This document shows positions 49,721-62,238 of a stretch of DNA of 64,000 nt, in pieces (the first letter of the stretch is position 1; every line of letters starts with the position of its first letter). A program made the position numbers and the translations under genes. A model generated the notes under the pieces. That model searched no databases, was not told the DNA's origin, and was given only the letters and a program-made list of their open reading frames with translations. The stretch is from Magnetococcales bacterium (lineage in GTDB: Bacteria; Pseudomonadota; Magnetococcia; Magnetococcales; Magnetaquicoccaceae): NCBI GenBank assembly GCA_011089965.1, contig JAANAU010000003.1:1-64000 (forward strand). The letters run 5' to 3'.

Positions 49721-50264
49721 ATTGCATCTCCAGATTTCAAAGTCGGTCGGCTTTTGGCGGTCCCGCTTCGCTTGGGACCGCCTTTCGCCTCCCTCATAGA
49801 ACACTTTAACTCCCGTCGTGAAACTCATGAAGTCAAAGTCAAAACAAGGCGCTTCGCGCTTTAAGGGAAAGACGTAATAAAGTTAAGGATTTGTCCTCAG
49901 CAGGCGGGCACCCGGGTCGCAGCTGCGAAAACCCGAATCGTCGTAGCCGCGAAGCGCGGAGCGGAGGCTGACTGGATCGATGTGTTCATGTCGCATTCCT
50001 CCCATGCAAGCTGTGTTGAGCAGTTTCGTCGGTAGTGTAGCCACATGAATTACGATAATCAACCAAATTCGACCCGTCCACGTTCAAGTGCGGTGGTACC
50101 CTGTACAGGATTTCAAGGAGTTGCATGGTCTCCTTGCCGGAGATGCCGGACACCTCACCACCTTGTATTGACTTTGAGAGCGGGCTGGGCATAAAATTGG
50201 GGATTGATCCAAGGGATGCTTGGACCAGGGATGGGAATTTCAAACGCTTTCTAAGGATGGTCGC
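49721..50264. other. intergenic region with variable-repeat copy B and carA leader
   Basis: 544 bases. The left part holds repeat copy B (49805-49975); the right part holds the carA promoter. A small hairpin (CCAAG-GGATG-CTTGG near 50210-50225) lies before carA. I see no clear PyrR-type attenuator. Confidence 0.5.
49805..49975 (-). repeat. DGR-like variable repeat plus downstream flank, copy B
   Basis: 171 bp, read leftward: PVSLRSALRGYDDSGFRSCD then PGARLLRTNP and stop, followed by the same downstream flank and hairpin (49846-49862) as copy A. The rest of an FGE gene is missing, so it is a gene 3'-end fragment, not an expressed gene as it stands. Confidence 0.8.
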
Positions 50265-51410
50265 ATGGCGAACGACAGTGCGCGGGCTGTGCTGGTATTG
50301 GAAGATGGCACCCGGTTCGATGGTTTTTCTTTTGGGGCCAACATCGAACAGGTGGGAGAGGTCTGTTTCAACAGTTCCATGACCGGTTATCAGGAGATCG
50401 TGACCGATCCCTCCTATGCCGGTCAGATCGTGACCATGACCGCTCCCCAGATTGGCAATGTGGGGGTGAACCCCGAAGACATGGAGTCCGAAAGACCACA
50501 TGTTCGCGGTTTTGTGGTCAAAGAGTATGCACGACGACACTCCAACTGGCGGGCTGTGGAAAGTCTGAGCGCGTTTTTGATCCGCTTCGGGATTCCGGCC
50601 ATCGAAGGGATCGATACCCGCCGTCTGGTCAATCACTTGCGCGAGCATGGCGCCCGGCGCGGTGTTCTCTCCACCCAGGATTTCGATACCGCCTCGCTGA
50701 GGGTCAAAGCACTGGCCTGGCCAGGATTGACCGGCATGAACCTCACACCCGAGGTGACCTGCGCTACCCAACATTCATGGCACGAAGGCGCCATCCCCTG
50801 GAAGAAAGGGATCTGGGGACCGGTTTCCCCGGACTCTGCACCGATTGTTTCCGGGAAACGGGTGGTGGCCCTGGATTTTGGCGTCAAACGCAACATCCTG
50901 CGGGGATTGGTTGGAGTCGGGTGCGCGGTGACGGTATTGCCAGCTCATGCCACCCTGGAGGAGATATTGGCTCTGCGACCGGATGGGGTGTTTCTCTCCA
51001 ATGGTCCTGGCGACCCCGAAGCTGTCCACCACGCCATTGCCGTGATCCGGCAACTGCTGCATCACGAGTTGCCAATCTTCGGGATCTGTCTGGGCCACCA
51101 GATGCTCTGCCTGGCCCTGGGTGCCAAAACCAGAAAATTGAAATTCGGCCATCGCGGTGGCAACCACCCGGTGCAAAATCTCAAAACCGGCCAGGTGGAG
51201 GTCACGTCGCAAAACCATGGTTTCGTGGTCGAACCGGATGGCTTGCCCAAGGAGCTGGAAGTGACCCATCTCTCCCTGTTTGATGGCACCGTGGAAGGGG
51301 TTCGCCTCCGTTCGGCACCGGTTTTTTCGGTGCAGTATCATCCCGAGGCCAGCCCTGGCCCTCACGATGCCCACTATCTGTTCCGTCAATTTGCGGAACT
51401 CATGGTGTAA
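50265..51410 (+). CDS. carA: carbamoyl-phosphate synthase, small (glutaminase) subunit
   Basis: 381 residues from ATG 50265 (AAGGATGG upstream). The N-terminal [20 protein letters not shown] and the class I amidotransferase domain with the nucleophile Cys in [22 protein letters not shown] and [12 protein letters not shown] are all intact. It hydrolyses glutamine and passes ammonia to CarB for arginine and pyrimidine synthesis. carB follows directly. Confidence 0.98.
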   Translation: MANDSARAVLVLEDGTRFDGFSFGANIEQVGEVCFNSSMTGYQEIVTDPSYAGQIVTMTAPQIGNVGVNPEDMESERPHVRGFVVKEYARRHSNWRAVESLSAFLIRFGIPAIEGIDTRRLVNHLREHGARRGVLSTQDFDTASLRVKALAWPGLTGMNLTPEVTCATQHSWHEGAIPWKKGIWGPVSPDSAPIVSGKRVVALDFGVKRNILRGLVGVGCAVTVLPAHATLEEILALRPDGVFLSNGPGDPEAVHHAIAVIRQLLHHELPIFGICLGHQMLCLALGAKTRKLKFGHRGGNHPVQNLKTGQVEVTSQNHGFVVEPDGLPKELEVTHLSLFDGTVEGVRLRSAPVFSVQYHPEASPGPHDAHYLFRQFAELMV

Positions 51411-51411
51411 T

Positions 51412-54400
51412 ATGCCAAAACGTACCGATATTCAAACCATTCTGATCATTGGCGCCGGCCCCATCATCATTGGCCAGGCGTGCGAATTCGACTACTCCGG
51501 AGTGCAGGCCTGCAAGGCTTTGAAACAGGAAGGCTATCGGGTGGTTCTGGTCAACTCCAATCCGGCCACGATCATGACCGACCCGGAAATGGCGGATCGG
51601 ACCTATGTCGAACCCCTGACCGTGGAGTCTTTGACCTGCATCATCCGCCAGGAACGTCCGGATGCCCTGTTGCCCACCATGGGTGGACAAACGGCGCTGA
51701 ATCTGGCCATGGCCCTGTCCAAGGCCGGGGTGCTGGAACAGTACGGAGTCGAGCTGATCGGTGCCACGCAACAAGCCATTGCCAAGGCCGAAGATCGCAT
51801 GCAGTTCAAAGAGGCCATGGCCCGCATCGGATTGGGTTTGCCCAAATCCGGGTTTGCCCATTCGCTGGAAGAGGCGCTTGAAGTCCTGGAAGAGGTGGGT
51901 TTCCCGGCCATTTTGCGCCCAAGCTTCACCCTGGGAGGCACGGGCGGCGGGATTGCCTACAATCGTGAAGAGTATGAGGAGTTGATCCGGCATGGATTGG
52001 CAGCTTCACCTACCCACGAGGTGTTGGTGGAAGAGTCGCTGTTGGGCTGGAAAGAGTACGAGATGGAGGTGGTGCGGGATCGGGCCGACAATGCCATCAT
52101 CGTCTGCTCCATCGAAAATCTCGACCCCATGGGCATCCATACCGGGGACTCGATCACGATAGCACCAGCCATGACCTTGACCGACAAGGAGTTGCAGGAG
52201 CTGCGTGACGCCTCCATTGCCGTGTTGCGGGAGATCGGCGTGGATACCGGCGGATCGAATGTCCAGTTCGCCATCCAGCCGACCACGGGCCGCATGATCA
52301 TCATCGAGATGAATCCCCGGGTCTCCCGTTCGTCGGCTCTGGCCTCCAAGGCCACCGGTTTCCCGATAGCCAAGGTGGCGGCCAAGTTGGCAGTCGGATA
52401 TCTGCTGCCTGAGATCATGAACGATATCACCGGTGTCACTCCGGCCTCGTTCGAGCCGTCCATCGATTATGTGGTCACCAAGATTCCCCGTTTCACCTTT
52501 GAGAAATTTCCCCAGGCCGAGGCCATTCTCACCACCCAGATGAAGTCGGTTGGCGAGGCCATGGCCATCGGGCGCACCTTCAAGGAGTCGGTGCAGAAGG
52601 CTTTGCGCTCCCTGGAAACCGGACTGAGCGGTTTTGATCCGCTGTTCGATGCCTCAAAATATACCAACAATGCGGAACGGGATGCGGAGTTGGCCTATCG
52701 GTTGAGCCATCCGGGACCGGATCGCATCCTGTTGTTGGCCGATGCCTTGCGACTGGGCAAAAGTGTCGAGTGGTTGCATGAAACAACCGCTGTCGATCCC
52801 TGGTTTCTGGATCAAATCGAACAGATTGTCCAGGCGGAACAGGAGTTGGTCGGAACCTCCCCGGGTGCGCTCACGCCTGAGCGGTTGCGTTCTTTGAAGG
52901 CTATGGGTTTTTCCGATCAACGTTTGGGAACGCTCTTGCATGTTTCTGCCGCTGAGGTGCGTGCGCTTCGACGTTCACAGGGGATCATCCCGGTCTTCAA
53001 GCGGGTCGATACCTGTGCTGCCGAGTTTGCCTCCCAGACCACCTATCTCTATTCCACCTATGAAGAGGAGTGCGAGGCCCGGCCTTCGGCGCGGCGCAAG
53101 ATCATGATTCTGGGTGGCGGTCCCAACCGCATTGGTCAGGGGATTGAATTCGACTACTGTTGTGTGCATGCCGCGTTTGCCCTCAAGGAGGCCGGATATG
53201 AAACCATCATGGTCAACTGCAATCCGGAAACCGTTTCCACGGATTATGACACCTCGGACCGGCTCTATTTCGAGCCGTTGACCTTCGAGGATGTGATGGC
53301 CATCGTGGATCGGGAGCAACCCCAGGGGATTATCGTGCAGTTTGGCGGTCAGACGCCGTTGAAACTGGCCAAGGCGCTGGAAGCGGCTGGTGCACCGATC
53401 ATCGGCACCTCACCGGATGCCATCGATATTGCAGAAGACCGTGAGCGGTTTCAGGTGTTGCTCAAGCAACTGGATCTCAAACAACCGGACAATGGTCTGG
53501 CCCGCTCTCCGGAAGAGGCCAGGCGTGTGGCCGAAGCGGTCGGTTATCCGGTGGTGGTGCGTCCCTCGTATGTTCTGGGCGGTCGCGCCATGGAGATTGT
53601 CCACAATGCCACGGATCTGGAGCGGTACATGGTATCCGCAGTCCGGGCCTCTCCGGATCATCCGGTGCTGATTGACCATTTTTTGAGCGATGCCATTGAG
53701 ATCGATGTGGATTGCGTCTCGGATGGCCGGAATGCGGTGATCGGTGGCATCATGGAGCATATCGAAGAGGCGGGTGTCCACTCCGGGGACTCGGCCTGTT
53801 CTCTGCCCCCCTATTCGGTCGAAGAGCCGTTGCTCAACGAGATCGAACGGCAGACTCTGCTTCTGGCCAATGCCTTGCGGGTGGTTGGATTGATGAATGT
53901 GCAGTTTGCCATCAAGGATGGCGAGATCTATCTTCTGGAGGTCAATCCCCGCGCCTCGCGTACCGTGCCGTTTGTCTCCAAGGCAACCGGCGTGGCCCTG
54001 GCCAAAGCCGCTGCACGGGTGATGGCCGGAGAGAGCCTTCAGGAGGTGGGGTTGCGCAACTATCCACGTGTGAACCATGTGGCGGTCAAGGAGGTGGTCT
54101 TTCCGTTCCAGAAGTTCCCGGGTGTGGATACCATTCTGGGTCCGGAGATGAAATCCACCGGTGAGGTGATGGGTGTGGCCGATGATTTTGGTCGCGCTTT
54201 TGCCAAAGCCCAGGAGAGTGCCGGTACATTCCTGCCCAAAGCGCCCTCGGAAGGTGGCAACCCTGGCATGGTATTCATTTCGGTGAAGGACAGCGACAAA
54301 CAGGCGGTGACAGCATCGGCGCGCGGTTTGTTGGCGTTGGGATTCAAACTGTGCGCCACACGTGGAACCGCTGCCCATCTGCAACGGGAAGGGGTGGATG

Positions 54401-54657
54401 TGCGCGTGGTCAACAAGGTTCTCGAAGGACGACCGGACATCGTGGACATGATGAAAAATGGCCAGATCGTCATGGTGTTCAATACCACGCATGGCAAACA
54501 GACCATAGCGGCCTCCTTTTCCATTCGTCGTACGGCCTTGATGACCGGGATTCCCTATTTTACCACCGTGGCGGGCATGCGGGCTGCCGTGGAGGCCATG
54601 TCCGCAGTGCGCATGTCTCAATTCCAGTGCAAGGCGTTGCAGGATTATCATCCTTGA
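51412..54657 (+). CDS. carB: carbamoyl-phosphate synthase, large subunit
   Basis: 1081 residues, normal length, ATG one base past carA. Two ATP-grasp halves are evident: [20 protein letters not shown] and [20 protein letters not shown], each with carboxylate-binding motifs ([34 protein letters not shown]). The C-terminal MGS-like allosteric domain begins about residue 940 ([20 protein letters not shown]). The enzyme makes carbamoyl phosphate from bicarbonate, ammonia and ATP. Confidence 0.98.
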   Translation: MPKRTDIQTILIIGAGPIIIGQACEFDYSGVQACKALKQEGYRVVLVNSNPATIMTDPEMADRTYVEPLTVESLTCIIRQERPDALLPTMGGQTALNLAMALSKAGVLEQYGVELIGATQQAIAKAEDRMQFKEAMARIGLGLPKSGFAHSLEEALEVLEEVGFPAILRPSFTLGGTGGGIAYNREEYEELIRHGLAASPTHEVLVEESLLGWKEYEMEVVRDRADNAIIVCSIENLDPMGIHTGDSITIAPAMTLTDKELQELRDASIAVLREIGVDTGGSNVQFAIQPTTGRMIIIEMNPRVSRSSALASKATGFPIAKVAAKLAVGYLLPEIMNDITGVTPASFEPSIDYVVTKIPRFTFEKFPQAEAILTTQMKSVGEAMAIGRTFKESVQKALRSLETGLSGFDPLFDASKYTNNAERDAELAYRLSHPGPDRILLLADALRLGKSVEWLHETTAVDPWFLDQIEQIVQAEQELVGTSPGALTPERLRSLKAMGFSDQRLGTLLHVSAAEVRALRRSQGIIPVFKRVDTCAAEFASQTTYLYSTYEEECEARPSARRKIMILGGGPNRIGQGIEFDYCCVHAAFALKEAGYETIMVNCNPETVSTDYDTSDRLYFEPLTFEDVMAIVDREQPQGIIVQFGGQTPLKLAKALEAAGAPIIGTSPDAIDIAEDRERFQVLLKQLDLKQPDNGLARSPEEARRVAEAVGYPVVVRPSYVLGGRAMEIVHNATDLERYMVSAVRASPDHPVLIDHFLSDAIEIDVDCVSDGRNAVIGGIMEHIEEAGVHSGDSACSLPPYSVEEPLLNEIERQTLLLANALRVVGLMNVQFAIKDGEIYLLEVNPRASRTVPFVSKATGVALAKAAARVMAGESLQEVGLRNYPRVNHVAVKEVVFPFQKFPGVDTILGPEMKSTGEVMGVADDFGRAFAKAQESAGTFLPKAPSEGGNPGMVFISVKDSDKQAVTASARGLLALGFKLCATRGTAAHLQREGVDVRVVNKVLEGRPDIVDMMKNGQIVMVFNTTHGKQTIAASFSIRRTALMTGIPYFTTVAGMRAAVEAMSAVRMSQFQCKALQDYHP

Positions 54658-54673
54658 GGATTCCGGGAGAGCC

Positions 54674-55147
54674 ATGATGAAAAAAGTACCAATGACCCTG
54701 CAAGGCGCAGACAAACTGAAAGCTGAATTGAAGCGCCGCAAAACCGAAGATCGACCCCGCATCGTCGAAGCGATCTCTGTGGCGCGTGCGCATGGCGATC
54801 TGTCGGAGAACGCGGAATACCATGCGGCCAAAGAGCAGCAATCCTTCAACGAAGGACGGATTCAGCAAATCGAAACCATGCTGGCCAATGCCGAAATCAT
54901 CGATACCAGCCGCATCCGTTCCAGCAAGGTGGTTTTTGGCGCTCAGGTGCGGGTGGTGGACGAAAAAACCGATGCCGAGAGTGTCTACCGCATTGTGGGT
55001 GAAGATGAGGCCGATCTGGAGCAGGGGATGATCTCCATCACCAGTCCGATGGCGCGCGGCATGATCGGCAAAGAGGTTGGGGATACCATCGAGGTGCGGG
55101 CACCGGGTGGGGTGATGCGTTATGAAATTCTTGCCATTCAATTTTGA
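54674..55147 (+). CDS. greA: transcription elongation factor GreA
   Basis: 157 residues. An N-terminal coiled coil ([20 protein letters not shown], with the tip acidic [13 protein letters not shown]) and a C-terminal FKBP-like domain ([21 protein letters not shown]) are complete. It reactivates backtracked RNA polymerase by transcript cleavage. It lies 16 bases after carB, a common arrangement in proteobacteria. Confidence 0.97.
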   Translation: MMKKVPMTLQGADKLKAELKRRKTEDRPRIVEAISVARAHGDLSENAEYHAAKEQQSFNEGRIQQIETMLANAEIIDTSRIRSSKVVFGAQVRVVDEKTDAESVYRIVGEDEADLEQGMISITSPMARGMIGKEVGDTIEVRAPGGVMRYEILAIQF

Positions 55148-55150
55148 TCC

Positions 55151-57303
<2,153 letters not shown>

Positions 57304-57308
57304 GTGGA

Positions 57309-58874
57309 ATGGATGATCTGTTGCACGCGCAAAAGATTCTGGTTCTGGACTATGGTTCGCAATACACCCAACTGATCGCACGACGGGTACGTGAATCGGG
57401 TGCCTACTGTGAAATTCACTCCTGGCGTATGGAACCGGCAGAGATGCGTGCCTTTGCCCCCAAGGGGATCATCCTTTCCGGCGGGCATCACTCGGTCTAT
57501 GACGCCGATGCTCCGATGTTGAATGAGGCGGTGCTGGCCCAAGGGGTGCCGGTCCTGGGAATCTGTTATGGCATGCATCTGTTGGCGCGCCATTTTGGTG
57601 GTGAGGTCGCTCCGTCTGCCACACGCGAATATGGTCATGCCATGGTGCAGGGGGTGGGGGGCAAGGGTCATGGTTTGCCTGGAGGTTTCTTGTCCAGTGG
57701 TGCTGGTCAGGTCTGGATGAGCCATGGAGATCATGTCACCCGCGTGCCTTTTGGATTCCGTGCCCTGGCCAACAGTGACAACGGCATCCTGGCTGCCATG
57801 GAACATGAGGAGATGGCGGTTTTTGGGGTGCAGTTTCATCCGGAAGTCAATCACACCGTGGATGGGGAGAAGTTTGTTCGTGGTTTTGTCCAGGAGGTGT
57901 GCGGTTGTTCCGGCTTGTGGACAGCGGGCAATGTCATAGAACATGAGGTGGCCCTGGCCCGGGCCAGGGTGGGTTCGGATCGGGTGATTCTGGGGCTGTC
58001 TGGCGGGGTCGATTCGGCGGTCACGGCGGTATTGCTCCATCGGGCGATTGGGGATCAGCTCACTTGTGTCTTTGTGGACAATGGCCTGTTGCGTCTGAAC
58101 GAGGGCGAAGAGGTGATGGCGACCTTTGCCAGTCATCTTGGGGTCAAGGTGATTCGGGTGGATGCGGAAGAGCGTTTTCTGACGCGCCTGGCCGGAGTGA
58201 GCGATCCGGAACAGAAACGCAAGATCATCGGGCATACCTTTATCGAGGTGTTCGAGGAAGAGGCCAACAAGATCGATGGAGCCAGATGGTTGGCCCAGGG
58301 CACCATCTATCCGGATGTGATCGAATCCGCAGGTGCCAAGACCAAAACGGCTGCCAATATCAAATCGCATCACAATGTCGGTGGTCTTCCGGAACGGATG
58401 GGGTTGCAACTGCTGGAACCCTTGCGTGAACTCTTCAAGGATGAGGTGCGGACCGTGGGTTTGGAGTTGGGTTTGCCGGCACGGATGATATTCCGGCATC
58501 CTTTTCCTGGTCCTGGCCTGGGCGTGCGCATTCTGGGGGAGGTGAAAAAGGAGTACGCCGATCTGTTGCGGCGTGCCGATGCCATTTACCTGGAAGAGCT
58601 GTATTCAACCGGTCATTATGACAAGATCTCTCAGGCTTTTGCGGTCTTTTTGCCGGTCAAGAGCGTTGGGGTGATGGGGGATGGGCGCAGCTATGATTAT
58701 GTGGTGGCATTGCGTGCGGTGGAGACGCGGGATTTCATGACCGCTGCCTGGTATCCCATGCCCCATGACCTGTTGTCACGCATTGCCAACCGGATCATCA
58801 ATGAGGTCAAGGGGATCAATCGCGTGGTCTATGATATCACCTCAAAACCACCGGGAACCATTGAGTGGGAATAA
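57309..58874 (+). CDS. guaA: GMP synthase (glutamine-hydrolysing)
   Basis: 521 residues from ATG 57309. The class I glutaminase domain has [17 protein letters not shown] (Cys), [11 protein letters not shown] (His/Glu). The ATP pyrophosphatase P-loop is [18 protein letters not shown], and the dimerisation domain ends IEWE. It amidates XMP to GMP after GuaB, six bases upstream. Confidence 0.98.
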   Translation: MDDLLHAQKILVLDYGSQYTQLIARRVRESGAYCEIHSWRMEPAEMRAFAPKGIILSGGHHSVYDADAPMLNEAVLAQGVPVLGICYGMHLLARHFGGEVAPSATREYGHAMVQGVGGKGHGLPGGFLSSGAGQVWMSHGDHVTRVPFGFRALANSDNGILAAMEHEEMAVFGVQFHPEVNHTVDGEKFVRGFVQEVCGCSGLWTAGNVIEHEVALARARVGSDRVILGLSGGVDSAVTAVLLHRAIGDQLTCVFVDNGLLRLNEGEEVMATFASHLGVKVIRVDAEERFLTRLAGVSDPEQKRKIIGHTFIEVFEEEANKIDGARWLAQGTIYPDVIESAGAKTKTAANIKSHHNVGGLPERMGLQLLEPLRELFKDEVRTVGLELGLPARMIFRHPFPGPGLGVRILGEVKKEYADLLRRADAIYLEELYSTGHYDKISQAFAVFLPVKSVGVMGDGRSYDYVVALRAVETRDFMTAAWYPMPHDLLSRIANRIINEVKGINRVVYDITSKPPGTIEWE

Positions 58875-58901
58875 CGCCGACTTGACGGTAGACCGGTCAG
58901 G

Positions 58902-58939
58902 ATCGGCCTACTGAACGTTTGTTCGTCCGGCAGGCCGAT
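58902..58939 (+). terminator. possible bidirectional stem-loop between guaA and cheW
   Basis: ATCGGCCT at 58902-58909 pairs with AGGCCGAT at 58932-58939 around a 22-base loop. It lies between convergent genes. The T run is short, so termination strength is uncertain. Confidence 0.4.
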
Positions 58940-58960
58940 TTCCCGGTCACGCGGAGGCAA

Positions 58961-59452
58961 TCAACCTGCCGATTGGACAGCAGACAGCTCTTCGACAGAA
59001 AAGACCTTGTCGATATCCAGGATCATGATGAACCGTCCATCCTGTTTTCCCATACCTTTGAGGAATTCAGTCCGCAGTCGCATGCCGATTTTCGGGGGGG
59101 GTTCGATCTGATTGGGTTCCAACTCCATCACTTCGCGCACCGAGTCGGCCAGCGCCCCCATCACCACCACGCCGCCATCCTCCTCCGGAGCGATTTCCAG
59201 AATAATGATACAGGTGTTGACTGATTTCTCTCCCTGGGTCATATTGAACTTCTGGCGCATATTTACGACCGGAACCACACTCCCGCGCAGATTGATCACG
59301 CCACACATAAAGGCCGGAGTTCTGGGAACTTTGGTGACCTGAGTATATTCCAGCACCTCGCGAATTTTGGCGATATCGACGGCAAAGACTTCGGTGCCGA
59401 GAGTGAACGTCAAGTATTGTGTTGATGAGGTTGTGGTTTGTTCATTGCTCAT
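58961..59452 (-). CDS. cheW: chemotaxis coupling protein CheW
   Basis: 163 residues from ATG 59452, with AAGGA eight bases upstream; ATG 59461 is too close to that site. The CheW fold shows QYLTFTLGTEVFAVDIAKIR, PRTPAFMCGVINLRGSVVPV and RFIMILDIDKVFSVEE. It links receptors to CheA. It is the last gene of the visible leftward che operon. Confidence 0.95.
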   Translation of the reverse strand: MSNEQTTTSSTQYLTFTLGTEVFAVDIAKIREVLEYTQVTKVPRTPAFMCGVINLRGSVVPVVNMRQKFNMTQGEKSVNTCIIILEIAPEEDGGVVVMGALADSVREVMELEPNQIEPPPKIGMRLRTEFLKGMGKQDGRFIMILDIDKVFSVEELSAVQSAG

Positions 59453-59466
59453 GCCAAACATCCTTT

Positions 59467-62220
59467 TCAGACAGATGCAGTGGGTTCGGATCCGAAGGAA
59501 TTCGGAAGGGTTGGGGTGGGTTGGGGGGTGAGGTTGGACGATACCGGTTCCGGAATCGCGACCTCATGGGGTACAAAGTAAGAGGTGGCCTGATGCAAGG
59601 GACCGGTGGTCAGATCAAACACCCCTTTGGCGGCCAGGATGATCTCCCGGGCAGTGGCCTGATTTTTTTTGAGCAGGCCATCCAGTCGTTCCAGTGCCAT
59701 CAAGGTTTTTTCCGGGGAGTGATCCAGCAGGACCGTGAGATCGCTTTCGGTCTGCTGGGGCATGGGCATGGCAGGCAGAAGGGCATCCAGGGTGGAGATG
59801 GCATTTTCCGAGGTGGTCAGACGTTCGTCAATGAGTCGTGTCAGGGCGTCCAGTTCGGTCTGAATGGCACACTGGATGCGGTTCTGGGCCTGCTGGGCCG
59901 CGTGTTCCTTGCCATGACCTTTGCCATGTTTGGATCCTTTGCCCTGTTGTTGCTCTTCCTGCACCAATCGCGACCACTGTCGTGTTGCCTCCTGAAGGTG
60001 ACGCAGGCGGGTGTGCAGATGGTTCCAGGCGGTCATGGAGTCACTGACCACCTGTTTGCCTTCCACCACAGCCTGGGCAGTCAAGCCGGCCATTCGTTCG
60101 CTGTCGTGCAGCAGTGTGGTCTGCTCGCCGAGCAGGCGTTTGCGATCTTGCAACAGCCGCACCGACTCGTCATGGGATTGGCGGGCATTGTCCAGCAAGG
60201 TGGTTTTGGCTTCTTGCAGGGTTTCGGATCCGACTGCCGATTCACGGGAGATGACCATGGCCAGAGAGGCCAGACGACGAATCCGGACTGCCAGGGGGTC
60301 TGCTGCTGCCTGAATGCGTTGTCCGGCTTGGGAGATTTCGGTTGAGACCGTATGGACCGAACGGGTCAGTGTACCGATCTCATCCCGTCGGGCGGAGGTG
60401 GATGTGGCCGTGAAATGGCCCGATGCCATGCGATTGAGGGTAAAAGCCGTGGCACGCAAAGGTCCAAGCAGGTCGTGCTGGAGGAACAAGGATCCAGCCA
60501 CGGTTAACAAGGCAACGCAAAGCAGCATGCCCAGCAGAATGGAAACGGGATGCAGAGGGGGTGTGTTTTCGCTCAGATTGATTTCGACGATCACTCCCCA
60601 CAGAAATCCATCCATGGCCAGGGGTGCATAGGCAGACAGTACGGTTTTGCCGTCGTTGCGCGGTCCGTGGTAGGTTCCGGTTTCACCGGCCAGGGCATTC
60701 TGGATGGCGTGGGTGGAGACCACGGTGGTTGCCGCTCCGCCAATAAAAGCGGTAGCCGTGGAGGGATTGGCGGCATCGGTGAAGGCGTCGGAACGCAACC
60801 GTTCGTCCGGTCCCACCAGAAAGATCCGATAGGGGTTGGATTGAGAGAGTTGATACAGCAGATTGGTGATGGCATCCGGAGCCAGTTGCAAAGCGGCGAT
60901 CAGGACCACCTGGCCGTGATCGATCACCGGCTGGGCCATGAAGATGGCGGGTTGGTTGTCACTGGGCGGATAAGGTTGCAGGTCCGACAGTCCGGCCTGC
61001 TTGGTTTTCAACACTCTCTGGATCAGTTGACCCAGATTGGTGGTCGCGAATCGTCCGGTCAATAAATTCGTGGCATAATCGGCCTGTTTGGCGGATGTAT
61101 AAAAGACATTGCCGTCCGGATGGACCAGAAACAGATCATAATAGCCGGAAGATTCACTGAATTGATGCAACCAGCTGCGCTGCTCTTTTTCCGGGGAGCC
61201 AAACAGGCGAGCGGCCTCCTTGGCCACCAGAATGGTCCAGTGCAATCCTTTGATCTGGAGCGGTGCCCAGGCTGCCAGCATGGGAGAGCGTCCAGACGGG
61301 GTCAGGACTCCGGAGTTGCTTTTGCCTTCCATGAGAGAAGAGATCAAGGTCTGCGGCAGCGGTTCGTGGGTGCGGTTGGCAGGTGGATCCGAGCGGAGGC
61401 CGTCGGAAGCGAGCAGGAGCAGTTCATGACCCGAGGCCGGGTCCACACCGGCGTGCAGCAGTTGGGTCAGATAGGTGCGGGAGAAACGGATGATGACCGT
61501 ACCGATGGTCGTACCATCTTTTTTGACCGGGGCACCGATAAAGACGGTTGGAACCGGTGCATTTGGGGGATAGGGTTGAAAATCCTGAATGACGGGTGCT
61601 TCCAGGGCGGCTTTGTGTGCCTGGGCCAGAGCGGACTCTTTCCAGGGTTTCTGGGTGAGTGATTGTCCCAGTTCAGCCTGTTTGTGCAGAGAGTAGACGA
61701 TATCCCCATGCGGAGAAATGAAGAAAAGATCTTCAAAGCCTTGGCCGACCGGTCTGCCGTGCAGGGGAGGGACAAATCCTTCCACGGTATCGCGCCACGG
61801 TTTGTCATCGGTTTTGCGTCCGCCTTGTCGAAACAACCAGTCAATGGCAGCAACCCGTTTGGTGAAATCCGGATTGGCGGCCAGTTGGGTGACATCGGTC
61901 AACTGGGCGTTGAACAGGTGTTCGATGCGTTCTTTTTTCAGGTCACGCAACGCCTCCAGGGTGGTACGGGCCTGACGCTGTTGTTCGACGACCACCTGGG
62001 TGAGCAGTTCCAGATCTGCGCGCCGTTCCGCCATGTGGCGTTTGATATCGGCCAAGGCAATGTGCCGGACCGTTTCGAGTTGGCTGCCAAGCTGGTTGAT
62101 GCGGAGTTGATCGTTTTGATAGGTGGTAATCGACCATTGAATCCAGACCGGGATCAATCCGCACAGCAGCAGCAGCGCCGTCAGTTTATGGCGCAGCCGG
62201 ATATCTTGCAGTCGGATCAT
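59467..62220 (-). CDS. large Cache/HAMP receptor-like protein without MCP hairpin
   Basis: 917 residues. An N-terminal helix (HKLTALLLLCGLIPVWIQWS) leads to a long extracellular region with several repeated PAS/Cache-like units (EDLFFISPHGDIVYSL, YDLFLVHPDGNVFYTS and RIFLVGPDERLRSDAF). A second helix (SILLGMLLCVALLTVAGSLF) leads to HAMP and a long coiled coil. The conserved MCP tip (E-x-x-A-x-x-T-N-x-L-A-L-N-A) is absent, and a Lys/His/Gly-rich segment (QQGKGSKHGKGHGKEHAAQQ) interrupts the coil. It lies between cheA and cheW, so a receptor or scaffold role is likely. Confidence 0.85.
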   Translation of the reverse strand: MIRLQDIRLRHKLTALLLLCGLIPVWIQWSITTYQNDQLRINQLGSQLETVRHIALADIKRHMAERRADLELLTQVVVEQQRQARTTLEALRDLKKERIEHLFNAQLTDVTQLAANPDFTKRVAAIDWLFRQGGRKTDDKPWRDTVEGFVPPLHGRPVGQGFEDLFFISPHGDIVYSLHKQAELGQSLTQKPWKESALAQAHKAALEAPVIQDFQPYPPNAPVPTVFIGAPVKKDGTTIGTVIIRFSRTYLTQLLHAGVDPASGHELLLLASDGLRSDPPANRTHEPLPQTLISSLMEGKSNSGVLTPSGRSPMLAAWAPLQIKGLHWTILVAKEAARLFGSPEKEQRSWLHQFSESSGYYDLFLVHPDGNVFYTSAKQADYATNLLTGRFATTNLGQLIQRVLKTKQAGLSDLQPYPPSDNQPAIFMAQPVIDHGQVVLIAALQLAPDAITNLLYQLSQSNPYRIFLVGPDERLRSDAFTDAANPSTATAFIGGAATTVVSTHAIQNALAGETGTYHGPRNDGKTVLSAYAPLAMDGFLWGVIVEINLSENTPPLHPVSILLGMLLCVALLTVAGSLFLQHDLLGPLRATAFTLNRMASGHFTATSTSARRDEIGTLTRSVHTVSTEISQAGQRIQAAADPLAVRIRRLASLAMVISRESAVGSETLQEAKTTLLDNARQSHDESVRLLQDRKRLLGEQTTLLHDSERMAGLTAQAVVEGKQVVSDSMTAWNHLHTRLRHLQEATRQWSRLVQEEQQQGKGSKHGKGHGKEHAAQQAQNRIQCAIQTELDALTRLIDERLTTSENAISTLDALLPAMPMPQQTESDLTVLLDHSPEKTLMALERLDGLLKKNQATAREIILAAKGVFDLTTGPLHQATSYFVPHEVAIPEPVSSNLTPQPTPTLPNSFGSEPTASV

Positions 62221-62238
62221 GCCGATTCCCAGGTGGTA

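Noticed and set aside
49886-49975. Copy B as the DGR template repeat
   Set aside because: A template should have A at the differing coding-strand positions; copy B has A at only 3 of 13 and copy A at only 5 of 13, so neither is the template.
49886-50005. 30-aa ORF starting MNTSIQSASAPR inside copy B in another frame
   Set aside because: It has a GGAGG upstream, but it reads the variable repeat out of frame and has no sign of coding conservation; probably chance.
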